Assembly (NCBI GenBank): GCA_000403255.2
Contig: KE159573.1
Location: 57,236 to 121,235, forward strand
DNA from: Lachnospiraceae bacterium 3-1
GTDB taxonomy: Bacteria; Bacillota; Clostridia; Lachnospirales; Lachnospiraceae
Length of the DNA stretch: 64,000 nt
Direction of reading: 5' to 3'
Every line of letters begins with the position of its first letter. The first letter of the stretch is position 1. A model generated the notes under the pieces. That model saw nothing but the letters and a program-made list of their open reading frames with translations, had not been told where the DNA came from and ran no database searches. The position numbers were made by a program, and so were the translations under genes. This document shows, piece after piece, positions 55,053 through 63,257 of the stretch.

Positions 55053-55907
55053 TTACTTCTCCAAAGAAGCAAGAAAGTCTATGACACTATGGGCTGCTAC
55101 ATTTCCTTCTCCAACCGCCTTCGCATACTGATACGGTCTTCCGGTACAATCCCCTGCTGCAAAGCATCCTGATAAATTCGTTGCCATCCTGCGGTCAGCC
55201 GCAATATGCCCATGTTCCACCTTTAGACCTGAAACCAGCTTTGTTGGAACAATTGCATTTCTTAGACAAAATACTCCATCAACCTCCTCTGTCGCCCCAC
55301 TCCGAAGGGTGATAGAGGTCACACGCTCCTCGCCATGGATTTTTACAGGTGCATCCTTCCCTATTTTCACATTTTCTTTGTCCACTTTGCTTTCAAACGT
55401 AGGAAAATAAAGAACCTCCGAGGCTAAATCCGCCAGATATTCTACCTCATGTTCGAACTTTGGCGCATTGCACACAACCGCAATCTTCTTTCCCTTGTAA
55501 AGCATTCCATCACAGGTAGCGCAGTAGCTTACTCCCTTTCCCAACAGTTCTTCTTCCCCCTCCATCAGCTTGGCCGCCATAACTCCCATGGCCAGAATCA
55601 CCGTTTTTGCCTCATACACCTCATTTTCTGCAAGAACCATGAAATGGCTCCCAGAATACATCACATTTGTCACTGTCTTTTCCGTGATACCCAAACCTGC
55701 ACGTGCAATGTGTGCATGAAATTTCTCAAATAGCTCTGCTCCGCTAATTTCAGGAAATCCTGGATAATTTGTAATTTTTTCAGCTTTTGTCACCTTATCA
55801 CTCAAATCCTTGGAACCAAACCATACTACATCTTTTTGATGAATTTTTAAATTCAATGCTGCGGACAGCCCGCCAGGGCCAGTCCCTATAATAATACAAT
55901 CGTACAT
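55053..55907 (-). CDS. Thioredoxin-reductase-like flavoprotein lacking NADPH motif
   Basis: This ~284-aa FAD protein of the thioredoxin reductase fold has the FAD motif IIGTGPGGLSAAL at the N-terminus, the redox-active CATCDG disulfide, and the FAD tail GCFAAGDCTGRPYQY. Where NADPH-dependent enzymes carry GGGxxA and HRRxxxR, this one reads VVCNAPKFEHEVEYLADLA and has no HRR. It therefore resembles the NADPH-independent or ferredoxin-linked thioredoxin reductases described in clostridia. A GGAGGAAGAC site supports ATG at 55907. It lies 14 nt after the cysteine desulfidase, suggesting a thiol or sulfide-handling role. Confidence 0.85.
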   Translation of the reverse strand: MYDCIIIGTGPGGLSAALNLKIHQKDVVWFGSKDLSDKVTKAEKITNYPGFPEISGAELFEKFHAHIARAGLGITEKTVTNVMYSGSHFMVLAENEVYEAKTVILAMGVMAAKLMEGEEELLGKGVSYCATCDGMLYKGKKIAVVCNAPKFEHEVEYLADLASEVLYFPTFESKVDKENVKIGKDAPVKIHGEERVTSITLRSGATEEVDGVFCLRNAIVPTKLVSGLKVEHGHIAADRRMATNLSGCFAAGDCTGRPYQYAKAVGEGNVAAHSVIDFLASLEK

Positions 55908-55920
55908 GTCTTCCTCCATT

Positions 55921-57198
55921 CTATGTGTTTTCCAGCATCATCTTAATAATTTCTTTATCTGTCTGACGCATCCCTACCTTTCCAATGTACCCCACACAGC
56001 TAATCGTCTCTCCCGCATCTTCTTTCAAAATTCCTGTATAAGATTCATATTCCTTCCCCTGCATGGCAAGATAATGGGCCATCATAGATGCGTCCAGACT
56101 GGATGCAATCTTGGCCGCACAGGAAATTTTTGCGCCATCACAGATAATTCCTGGAATATTGGCAAGTGTATTGTCAATGGTAGCTTTGATCTGCCCCACG
56201 GTACCATTTTCCAAGTAGGTAATGGCTGCTGCTGATGCACAGGATGCAGATACCGCTCCACAAAACGCCGAGAGCTTCCCGATAAATTCCTTCTGGTAAA
56301 TGGTAAGAAGACTGGAAAAAATCAGAGAACGATACAATTTTTCCTTAGGGATGTTCTTCTCTCTGGCATATACAATCACTGGAACCGAAGAGGCAATGCC
56401 TTGGTTTCCACTGCCAGAATTGATAATAACCGGCATATCACATCCCCCCATACGTGCCTCTGATGCGGCTGCTGCAAAAGCTTTCATACGGGTAACCACT
56501 CCGTCTGCATAGGATTCACGGATGACGCGCCCAATTCCAATGCCATAATCGCCAGAAATTCCTTCATATGCAATATCCATATTGTAGCGGATCTGACGCT
56601 CATAGAGCTCCTGGATTTGTGCCAATTCTACCTCATCCGCAAAAGCCTTGATGTTCTCTAAGGAGAGCTTAGAGCGATCACTGGAGTATCCTTTCTCCGC
56701 AAGCTCCTTTGTTTTTTCAAACACTACTTTTCCATCCCGAATAATTGAGACAATATTCATGTGGGTGTGTCTTACCTCCACCTCCACAGTATGCCCCAAA
56801 CCCGACAGTTCAATAACAAAATGAAGAGGTATGTCAGAATCCAGAAATTCTACACGGCAGCATCCCTGTTCCAAAAGCTCCTTGGTACGTGCCCGTTCCC
56901 CATCTCTAACCTTTTCCAATACCTCCATGCCAGCAGCAGCCTCCCCTGCCAGTCCTCCTAGAATACATGCTGTTTCAATTCCTGTCAATCCTCCTGAATT
57001 GGGAATGGTGACACAGCGCACATTTTTAATCATATTCCCGGAACATTTTGCAATAATCTTATCTGGCTCACAGCCTAACACTTCCCTGCCTTTTGCCGCT
57101 GCATACGCCAATGCAATCGGTTCCGTACATCCCATCGCAGGAACCAGTTCTTCTTTTAAAATATTTATAAATTCTTCCTGTAATCCTTTTTCCAGCAT
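55921..57198 (-). CDS. cyuA: L-cysteine desulfidase (CyuA/YhaM family)
   Basis: This 425-aa serine-dehydratase-alpha-like Fe-S enzyme breaks L-cysteine into pyruvate, ammonia and sulfide. Cluster cysteines are seen in VPAMGCTEPIALAYA, GAVSASCASAAA and IICDGAKISCAAKI; NSGSGNQGI is the substrate-binding loop. Length and motifs match the UPF0597 family. AGGGTGAAAG precedes ATG. It is the first gene of a run with the thioredoxin-reductase-like protein and the AEC transporter, a plausible cysteine detoxification or sulfur-release unit. Confidence 0.93.
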   Translation of the reverse strand: MLEKGLQEEFINILKEELVPAMGCTEPIALAYAAAKGREVLGCEPDKIIAKCSGNMIKNVRCVTIPNSGGLTGIETACILGGLAGEAAAGMEVLEKVRDGERARTKELLEQGCCRVEFLDSDIPLHFVIELSGLGHTVEVEVRHTHMNIVSIIRDGKVVFEKTKELAEKGYSSDRSKLSLENIKAFADEVELAQIQELYERQIRYNMDIAYEGISGDYGIGIGRVIRESYADGVVTRMKAFAAAASEARMGGCDMPVIINSGSGNQGIASSVPVIVYAREKNIPKEKLYRSLIFSSLLTIYQKEFIGKLSAFCGAVSASCASAAAITYLENGTVGQIKATIDNTLANIPGIICDGAKISCAAKIASSLDASMMAHYLAMQGKEYESYTGILKEDAGETISCVGYIGKVGMRQTDKEIIKMMLENT

Positions 57199-57317
57199 AC
57201 TTTCACCCTATTTCACCTTTGCTTTTCTTATTGTGTGAGTATTCTTCCCCTGGCGGGTTTTATATGATCGGAAATCCATGGACTTTCATGCTTTACAGCA
57301 ACACGGTCTTTCCTAAC

Positions 57318-57367
57318 AGAAAAAGGGATGCGAATCCTCCAGATTGAAATCTGGCTGATTCGCATCC
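57318..57367 (-). terminator. Intrinsic terminator after FliD-like gene
   Basis: GGATGCGAATC (57326-57336) pairs with GATTCGCATCC (57357-57367), enclosing a second stem CCAGAT/ATCTGG. On the minus strand it is followed by CCTTTTTCT. It lies 20 nt after the stop codon. Confidence 0.9.
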
Positions 57368-57386
57368 TGCATATTCTTATTTTTCT

Positions 57387-58604
57387 CTAGATAAAATCGG
57401 CATAACGGGCACTTCCCTGTACATTATATGCTCCAGCAGCTGTATATCCATTGGAAGCCTTTGCCTGGGTAGTCATATAGTAATCTACCAATGAAGCATT
57501 CGTGGCAACCGAAGAACCATAATCTTTGAAAAACTTCTGTACCTTGGACATATCCGACTTTTTAAATGTGTCCTCATCAATCTTCATTCGGCCTTTTGCA
57601 TCCACATTAATTCCAAACTGTTTTAGTACATCAGCATTCTTGGCTGTTTTGTTTTTAATCTGAGACAGATTTGCCAGTACACCAGAATTGGAACTGGATT
57701 CGGCTGTGTGAAACATTTGATTGTAATTGCTTACAAAACTCTTTGCCGCTGCAAAAATTTTGTCAATATCATATTTGTCTGTCTCATTGCCATCTTCATC
57801 TTTTATCTTTGCATATAACTCTTCCGATGCCATCTTCTTACTAATGTCCTTAAGTGCGGCTGCGCTAGAACCTGTGGCATTATTAGTTCCTGTATTGTCT
57901 GTGCTCTCGGTCTTATCCGTACTCTCGGTTTTATTTGTATTATTTGCGCTGGTATTACTATTGGCAAATTGAAGACGGGAGGTAATCTTGGAACCGTAAC
58001 TCATGACATCATCGGTTGAAAACAACTCTTGTACCTTTGAAACATCCGCTGCCTTCAGCTTACCTTCATTCAATTGAAGCGTTCCATTTGCATTAATCGA
58101 AATCCCAAGTTCTGCAAGCTTATCCGAATTAGCAGATGTGCTTTGCATCATATTTGCTACATAGGCTGTCTTCCCCGTCAGTGTAGAACGTTTTGCAGCA
58201 GTCACAACACTGTTATAATCCGCTACATAATTCTTCATTGCAGCAACTACCTTCTCTGACGCACTCTGACCATTCTCTGTATTGGTATATGTCTTGTCAC
58301 TCTGTAATGCTGAAACAGAGCCTTTAAGCTTGGAAAGCCCTGTTGTCAGGTTGGTATTTGCTTCCTGCGCCTCCTTGGAAATCTTAGGATTCTTCTTCTC
58401 TTCTAAAATTTTGTCCAGAGTATTGGTTGGGGCCTTTTTTGCGTCCGACCCTGTTGCGCTTGAACTTCCTTTCCCATAATAAGCCTTCAAAAGCTTACCA
58501 TAACTTCCACTCTTAATGCTGGCATAATCCGAAAGAAAATTCTGATTCCCTGCTCCGCCGCTAAATGAAAAACTTTGAAACAACTGTGAAAAGCCTTGAC
58601 TCAT
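57387..58604 (-). CDS. FliD-like protein with duplicated domain, function unknown
   Basis: This 405-aa protein has no signal peptide. Two halves repeat one another: about 115-215 (VAAMKNYVADYNSVVTAA, then LGISINANGTLQLNEGKL, then VSKVQELFS) and about 280-375 (FAAAKSFVSNYNQMFHTA, then FGINVDAKGRMKIDEDTF, then MSKVQKFFK). The order helix, 'LGI..G.L..', 'V..lF' is that of the C-terminal part of flagellar cap protein FliD. A Thr/Ser/Asn linker (TESTDKTESTDNTG) joins them. No flagellar gene is near. GCAAAGGAGTG precedes ATG; a strong terminator follows, so it is monocistronic. It could be an excreted surface or appendage protein. Confidence 0.8.
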   Translation of the reverse strand: MSQGFSQLFQSFSFSGGAGNQNFLSDYASIKSGSYGKLLKAYYGKGSSSATGSDAKKAPTNTLDKILEEKKNPKISKEAQEANTNLTTGLSKLKGSVSALQSDKTYTNTENGQSASEKVVAAMKNYVADYNSVVTAAKRSTLTGKTAYVANMMQSTSANSDKLAELGISINANGTLQLNEGKLKAADVSKVQELFSTDDVMSYGSKITSRLQFANSNTSANNTNKTESTDKTESTDNTGTNNATGSSAAALKDISKKMASEELYAKIKDEDGNETDKYDIDKIFAAAKSFVSNYNQMFHTAESSSNSGVLANLSQIKNKTAKNADVLKQFGINVDAKGRMKIDEDTFKKSDMSKVQKFFKDYGSSVATNASLVDYYMTTQAKASNGYTAAGAYNVQGSARYADFI

Positions 58605-58755
58605 ACATCATCACTCCTTTGCATAAAATAGAAACCTGCATATCCTTATGCTTGACATATGCGATATATCATTACAATTATAATTACAAGTAGTATAACA
58701 TACACATTGATAGATTACAAGATGCCTTCCATGTATTTCCACAACGAAATTTTTG

Positions 58756-60543
58756 CTATACATTCCGAAACTGTGCCATATAGAGTTCATAGTAATGTCC
58801 TTTTTTGTCCATCAGCTCTTTCGGACTTCCCTGTTCTAAAATACCTCCCTTGTCAATGACAAAAATCCGGTCCGCCCTTTGAATGGTAGACAAACGATGG
58901 GCAATGACAAAGCTGGTACGGTCTTTGAGCAGAGCTTCAATGCCCCTTTGTACCAAAAGCTCCGTCTGAGTATCAATGCTGGATGTAGCCTCGTCCAGAA
59001 TCAGAATTTTCGGCATACTCACCATGGTTCTTGCAAATGCAATTAACTGCCGCTGTCCAATGGAAAGTCCAGCTCCCCTCTCTTTTAATATGGTATCGTA
59101 ACCATGTTCCATTTTCATAATAAATTCATGAGCATTGACAGCCTTTGCCGCTGCAATGATTTCTTCCTCCGAAGCATCCATATTGCCATAGAGAATGTTT
59201 TCCTTTACCGTACCCTGAAAAATGAAATTTTCCTGAGTCATTACGCCCATCTGACGCCGCAGGCTTTCCATGGATACTTTCTGTATCTCATATCCGTCAA
59301 TGAGTATTCGTCCCTTTTTGATATCATAAAAACGGCTGATAAGATTTACAACGGTGGTTTTCCCAGCTCCTGTGGGTCCTACCAGCGCAATGGTTTCTCC
59401 TGGCTGAATCTGAAAACTTACATCCTCCAAAACCTTTGTTTCAGCAGGAGTTCCTTCGTCATAGGTAAAGGACACATGCTCAAACTCCACCCGTCCTTGG
59501 ATTTCAGGTAATTCCTGCACATCCGATGTATCGAAAATATCAGGCTTGGTATCCAGGATTTCAAAAATACGCTCTGCCGCCGTCAGGTTGGTAATCACCT
59601 GATTATAAAAATTACTCAAATTCATCACTGGATTCCAAAACATATTGATATACGTTCCAAACGCCACCAGCATTCCAATACTTACATAATCCCCACCAAT
59701 CATCTTTATGCCCACCCAGTAAAGAATCATAGCCCCAATGCCCCAGCAAAAATCAATGGATGCTCCAAACAAATCCGCAATACGTACCGCCCCGATAAAG
59801 GATTGTTCGTGTTCCTTTACCAGACCTGCAAAAATATCCTGGGTTTCGTGTTCCGCATAAAAACTTTGTACCACATGCATGCCAGCAATGCCCTCATGGA
59901 CATAGGCATTCAGGTTAGAGCTTTTCTTTCGAACCACCTGCCAGCGGGCATGGGAAAATTTCTGAATAAACCAGATTGCTACGGCCATCAGTGGAATGCT
60001 GCTTAATGAGGCAAGGGCCAGCCGCCAGTCTTTCACCACCATAATCACTACCACACCGCAAATTGTAACAAAATCCGGTATCAATGTAGTAACTGCATTT
60101 ACCAGTACATTTTTTAAGGAATTCACATCCCCAATCACCCTTGCCAAAATTTTTCCAGTGGGCCGACTGTCAAAAAATGAAAAGGATAAGGTCTGAATAT
60201 GTTCATATAACTCCTGGCGGATATCCAAAAGAATTTGATTGGAAATTCGTGCCATCACATACATTCGTACCTTTACCATAAGTATAAAAATTACATTAAT
60301 CCCCACAGCAATCATAGCAAGCTTTGTCAATCCCTGCATATCCTTATTTGCAATATACACATCAATTGCATCCTCAATAATCAAAGGATTCATCAGGGAT
60401 ATGACAACTGTAATCACCATGCAGATTAGCACTCCAAATACCTGGAGCTTATATTGGAACAAATAAGAAAACAATCGCTTTAAGGTTTCTTTTTTGCCGA
60501 TACCTTCTAACCGTTCGTCTTCTTTGTAAGAATTTACTGCCAA
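58756..60543 (-). CDS. Heterodimeric ABC exporter subunit, BmrD-like
   Basis: This 595-aa type IV ABC half-exporter has six helices and a C-terminal ATPase. Walker A is GPTGAGKTTV; Walker B LILDEATSSID has the catalytic Glu intact; but the signature is LSIGQRQL rather than LSGGQ. This degenerate signature is what one expects from the subunit that completes the non-hydrolysing site of a heterodimer. The start codon is TTG with AGGTG upstream. It lies 74 nt after the partner gene. Drug or lipid export is likely. Confidence 0.93.
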   Translation of the reverse strand: MAVNSYKEDERLEGIGKKETLKRLFSYLFQYKLQVFGVLICMVITVVISLMNPLIIEDAIDVYIANKDMQGLTKLAMIAVGINVIFILMVKVRMYVMARISNQILLDIRQELYEHIQTLSFSFFDSRPTGKILARVIGDVNSLKNVLVNAVTTLIPDFVTICGVVVIMVVKDWRLALASLSSIPLMAVAIWFIQKFSHARWQVVRKKSSNLNAYVHEGIAGMHVVQSFYAEHETQDIFAGLVKEHEQSFIGAVRIADLFGASIDFCWGIGAMILYWVGIKMIGGDYVSIGMLVAFGTYINMFWNPVMNLSNFYNQVITNLTAAERIFEILDTKPDIFDTSDVQELPEIQGRVEFEHVSFTYDEGTPAETKVLEDVSFQIQPGETIALVGPTGAGKTTVVNLISRFYDIKKGRILIDGYEIQKVSMESLRRQMGVMTQENFIFQGTVKENILYGNMDASEEEIIAAAKAVNAHEFIMKMEHGYDTILKERGAGLSIGQRQLIAFARTMVSMPKILILDEATSSIDTQTELLVQRGIEALLKDRTSFVIAHRLSTIQRADRIFVIDKGGILEQGSPKELMDKKGHYYELYMAQFRNV

Positions 60544-60617
60544 AATTACACCTGCTTTCTCTTATCTTTAAAATTCATTCTTAACGTCACATCATTTTAT
60601 TTGTATAAAATTTCCTT

Positions 60618-62345
60618 CTAACAGGATATCTGCCCTGGCGCTATCCCCATCTGCGCCACATACGTATCATAATAAAGGCCCCTTCTTGCCAACAATTCCT
60701 CATGGGTACCTCGCTCTTTGATGGTTCCACCCTCCAGAAAAATAATTTCGTCGGCCCGTCGAACCGCAGAAATCCGGTGGGCAATGATGATTTTCGTGGC
60801 ATCCAGTGTATCCAGAGATTTTTGGATTTCGTATTCCGTTTCCATATCCAACGCTGAGGTAGAATCATCTAAAATCAGCACAGGATTTTGTTTTGCAATG
60901 GCTCTTGCAATACTGATACGCTGCTTCTGCCCTCCGGAAAGCCCTACGCCTCGTTCCCCAATGACTGTCTCATAGGTTTCCGGCATTTTTTCAATAAATC
61001 CCTGGGCCTGAGCCAGCTTAGCCGCATGCGCCATAGCAGGACTTTCCATAGTCGCCCGCTGCCCCATACGGATATTTTCAGAAATGGTATCGGAAAATAA
61101 GAAAACATCCTGCATCACTGCTCCAATATTGCTGCGCAGCTGCTGTAAAGATAATTCCCGCACATCCACTCCGTCCAATTTCACACTGCCTTTTTCCACA
61201 TCAAAAAAACGTGTCAGTAAATTTATCATAGAAGTTTTTCCCGCTCCCGTAGCTCCCATTACTCCAAGGGTTTTTCCTTGAGGCAATGTGAAAGAAACAT
61301 CCTCCAAAATTTTCTGATTTCCTCTGGCAAAAGACACATGTTCAAAAGAAACATCCCCTTTTACCTGTTCCAATACAACGGGATTTTCCTGTTCCTTAAT
61401 GGAAGATTCCTGCTGATAGATTTTATTGATTTTTTTACAGGAGGCAACGGCCGAGGACAAATCATTGGTAATCCACCCTAGCATTTCCATGGGCCACACA
61501 ATATTCCGACAATATTCTGAAAAAGCCACCAAGCTTCCCAAGGTCATTTTCCCATGAACCACCTGAAAACCACCGATAATTACCATTACCACCGGAAGCA
61601 GCTTTCCGGTAAACTGAAAAATAGGATAAAAACGCACCAATGTTTTTGCCTGTTGGATATTTAAGTCATAATATTGCTGATTATGGGAAAGGAATTTCTG
61701 AATTTCAAACTTTTCCCGAGCAAATGCTTTTACCGTACGCACTCCTGCCAGATTTTCCTCTGCAATGGCTGTGAGCTTTGCATTTTCCTCACTGATGGCT
61801 TCATAAATTTTATCTAGCTTCTGTTCCATAATAATAGCTGTAATTCCCATCAAAATCATAGCTGCAAGAGGAAGGAAGGCCAGTTTCCAGTTCAATGTAA
61901 ACATGCAGTAGAGCACCATGGAAACGTGGATGATCACTTCTATCATCAGCATACCCACATAGCCCAGGGCATTCCAGACTGCATCCACATCATCCTTGAC
62001 CCTTGCCATCAATTCTCCGGTGTTTGTATCATCAAAATAATCCACAGACAGGCTTTCAATATGTGCAAACAAATCCTTCCGCAGCTTTGCCGCAATCTTA
62101 ACGCTTACCGTATCAAAGGTCAATTCTTTCAGGTAACCGCCCAGGCTTCTCCCAGCTCCGATAATCACAATCATTGCAAGCAGCCCAGTCAGCAATTCTA
62201 TTTTTCCTCCGATAATTACATCATCTACAATGCTTTTTGTAATAACTGGATAGAGCATATCCAGCACGATTGCCGTCACCATACAGATGATGGCAAAAAG
62301 ATATGCATACCAGTAATGGCCAATATATTTCAATATCTTTTTCAT
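60618..62345 (-). CDS. Heterodimeric ABC exporter subunit, BmrC-like
   Basis: This ~575-aa half-exporter has six helices and an ATPase with Walker A GATGAGKTSM, intact signature LSGGQKQRIS, and Walker B LILDDSTSALD, where the catalytic Glu is Asp. It therefore provides the degenerate ATP site together with the LSIGQ signature of its partner, as in BmrCD and TM287/288. The real start is ATG at 62345 with AAAGGAGAG upstream; a longer frame from 62444 runs into the repeat upstream and has no support. An attenuator-like leader precedes the operon. Confidence 0.93.
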   Translation of the reverse strand: MKKILKYIGHYWYAYLFAIICMVTAIVLDMLYPVITKSIVDDVIIGGKIELLTGLLAMIVIIGAGRSLGGYLKELTFDTVSVKIAAKLRKDLFAHIESLSVDYFDDTNTGELMARVKDDVDAVWNALGYVGMLMIEVIIHVSMVLYCMFTLNWKLAFLPLAAMILMGITAIIMEQKLDKIYEAISEENAKLTAIAEENLAGVRTVKAFAREKFEIQKFLSHNQQYYDLNIQQAKTLVRFYPIFQFTGKLLPVVMVIIGGFQVVHGKMTLGSLVAFSEYCRNIVWPMEMLGWITNDLSSAVASCKKINKIYQQESSIKEQENPVVLEQVKGDVSFEHVSFARGNQKILEDVSFTLPQGKTLGVMGATGAGKTSMINLLTRFFDVEKGSVKLDGVDVRELSLQQLRSNIGAVMQDVFLFSDTISENIRMGQRATMESPAMAHAAKLAQAQGFIEKMPETYETVIGERGVGLSGGQKQRISIARAIAKQNPVLILDDSTSALDMETEYEIQKSLDTLDATKIIIAHRISAVRRADEIIFLEGGTIKERGTHEELLARRGLYYDTYVAQMGIAPGQISC

Positions 62346-62359
62346 GAAACTCTCCTTTC

Positions 62360-62376
62360 TGACACAATGATTGTCA
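62360..62376. promoter_or_regulatory. Palindrome before ABC start, candidate operator
   Basis: TGACACAATGATTGTCA is a near-palindrome with TGACA/TGTCA arms around ACAATnATTGT. It lies immediately upstream of the ribosome binding site of the BmrC-like gene. The form resembles MarR-type operators, which often control such ABC pairs, but no marR gene is in the window. Confidence 0.5.
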
Positions 62377-62400
62377 AGTGGGATAAGAACTTTATTTATT

Positions 62401-62612
62401 GTGACAAGGTCTTTCCTATAGAATAACAAAGTGGGCAAGCCCACTGAGGCTCCCCTAACCCCTCACTCATTAGGGGCTTGCACATTTTGCCGCGCCGAGC
62501 ACAATTGCGAAGCAATATTTTACCTCTTGTGCGAGTGCGCATATTATTTTTTGTCTTATAAGAAAGACACTTTCACGCTTTAGCGTGGCAAGGTCTTTCC
62601 TATAAGATAAAT
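62401..62612. repeat. Hairpin-rich repeat element 3
   Basis: Direct repeats ACAAGGTCTTTCCTATAG (about 62404-62421) and GCAAGGTCTTTCCTATAAG (about 62588-62606) flank several hairpins. These are GCAAGCCC/GGGCTTGC with an inner CTAA/TTAG, ATTGC-TTC-GCAAT inside a GCGC...GCACAA stem, and CACGC-TTTA-GCGTG inside TCTTATAAGAAAGAC/GTCTTTCCTATAAGA. The right-hand hairpin plus GCAAGGTCTTT recalls the right arm of elements 1 and 2. It has no ORF. It separates the attenuator from the ABC genes. Confidence 0.7.
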
Positions 62613-62641
62613 AAAAGGCCCCGTGGTTTACCCACGAGACC
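62606..62641 (-). terminator. Leader terminator (attenuator candidate)
   Basis: On the minus strand GGTCTCGTGG pairs with CCACGGGGCC (10 bp including two G-U pairs, 5-nt loop GTAAA) and is followed by TTTTATTT. It sits about 110 nt after the leader ORF and about 260 nt before the ABC genes. Its loop and 3' strand (TAAACCA) can instead pair with TGGTTTA at 62727-62721. Confidence 0.78.
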
Positions 62642-62653
62642 ATTGTCTCTGTA

Positions 62654-62694
62654 CAAGCTGCATACACAACTTCTGTATATGCAAATCCAGCTTG
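62654..62694 (-). ncRNA. Stem-loop in ABC leader RNA
   Basis: On the minus strand AAGCTG...CAGCTT encloses GCATATAC/GTGTATGC with a small bulge. It lies between the leader ORF and the terminator. A further hairpin, CATTG+GCATA / TATGC+AATG (62714-62754), lies just before it and covers the leader stop codon. Together they make a chain of alternative structures typical of attenuators. Confidence 0.55.
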
Positions 62695-62748
62695 ACTCTA
62701 TTCTATCCATTCACATTGCATAAACCAACCTGCCTATGCTTCTTTGTA

Positions 62749-62847
62749 TCAATGGGGAATCCCGCCTGCAATCACCGAGGTAAATCTGTTCGTTTTCTTT
62801 ATGAAGTTACTAAAGCTATTTCCATTGGTTTTTCTTAACTTAATCAT
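62749..62847 (-). CDS. 32-aa leader peptide of ABC exporter operon (candidate)
   Basis: This short ORF starts at ATG 62847 with GCGAGGTAAGA upstream and begins MIKLRKTNGN, ending SVIAGGIPH. It is basic (Lys/Arg) in the first two thirds. A promoter lies at 62893-62921, two hairpins and a terminator follow, and then the BmrCD-like exporter genes. In B. subtilis the bmrCD genes are controlled by a short leader ORF (bmrB) through ribosome-mediated attenuation, and this layout matches. A plus-strand ORF overlaps the same bases, so coding on the minus strand is supported by the flanking signals, not by homology. Confidence 0.6.
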   Translation of the reverse strand: MIKLRKTNGNSFSNFIKKTNRFTSVIAGGIPH

Positions 62848-62892
62848 AAATCTTACCTCGCTTTCTTTTTATTTCCTTGCGGTTACCGTTCT

Positions 62893-62921
62893 ATTAAAGC
62901 ATAGCTGCTAATATTTGTCAA
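62893..62921 (-). promoter_or_regulatory. Promoter of ABC leader transcript
   Basis: On the minus strand a perfect TTGACA (62921-62916) is 17 bp from TTTAAT (62898-62893), about 46 nt upstream of the leader ATG. The -35 is ideal; the -10 is moderate. Confidence 0.6.
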
Positions 62922-63257
62922 ATGGAAACTGTCATCTCCTTCCAAAAATTTCAAGTGCAATGGATATCATTTTTGTGTAAAAAAATCATCGTTTATACCA
63001 GCAAACTATCCGCCGCACAAAATGCCCCATACCCTACATATGTCAAGTTAATGTCACAAACTTTTTTCACTGTATATTGCAACCTTCTTTCAAATTTTCA
63101 AATATAATAACTACCTGATTATTTTTCACTCATAATCCTGTATACAAAAAGTTGTAAAGTGGTGAATTATTATTCATTTTAGCCCTACCAAAGTCTATAT
63201 AAAATCCGAACAATGCATAATAAGCACTTTATTCGACAACATATATGCCAAAACAAA
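62922..63257. other. AT-rich intergenic stretch, nothing assigned
   Basis: This stretch separates the ABC leader promoter from the IS66 element. I see no convincing ORF, RNA gene or strong hairpin. GTAAAGTGGTGAATTATT near 63155 is loosely complementary to the IS66 end at 63258-63284, perhaps a remnant of an older insertion. Confidence 0.4.

Noticed and set aside
62346..62444. N-terminal extension of the BmrC-like ABC subunit
   Set aside because: The extra 33 codons lie in repeat element 3 and the operator palindrome and have no ribosome binding site, whereas AAAGGAGAG precedes ATG at 62345.
62623..62838. Plus-strand ORF of 71 codons overlapping the leader peptide region
   Set aside because: Its last part looks protein-like, but there is no ribosome binding site or promoter on that strand. 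The minus strand has promoter, ribosome binding site, ORF and terminator in order. Not fully excluded.
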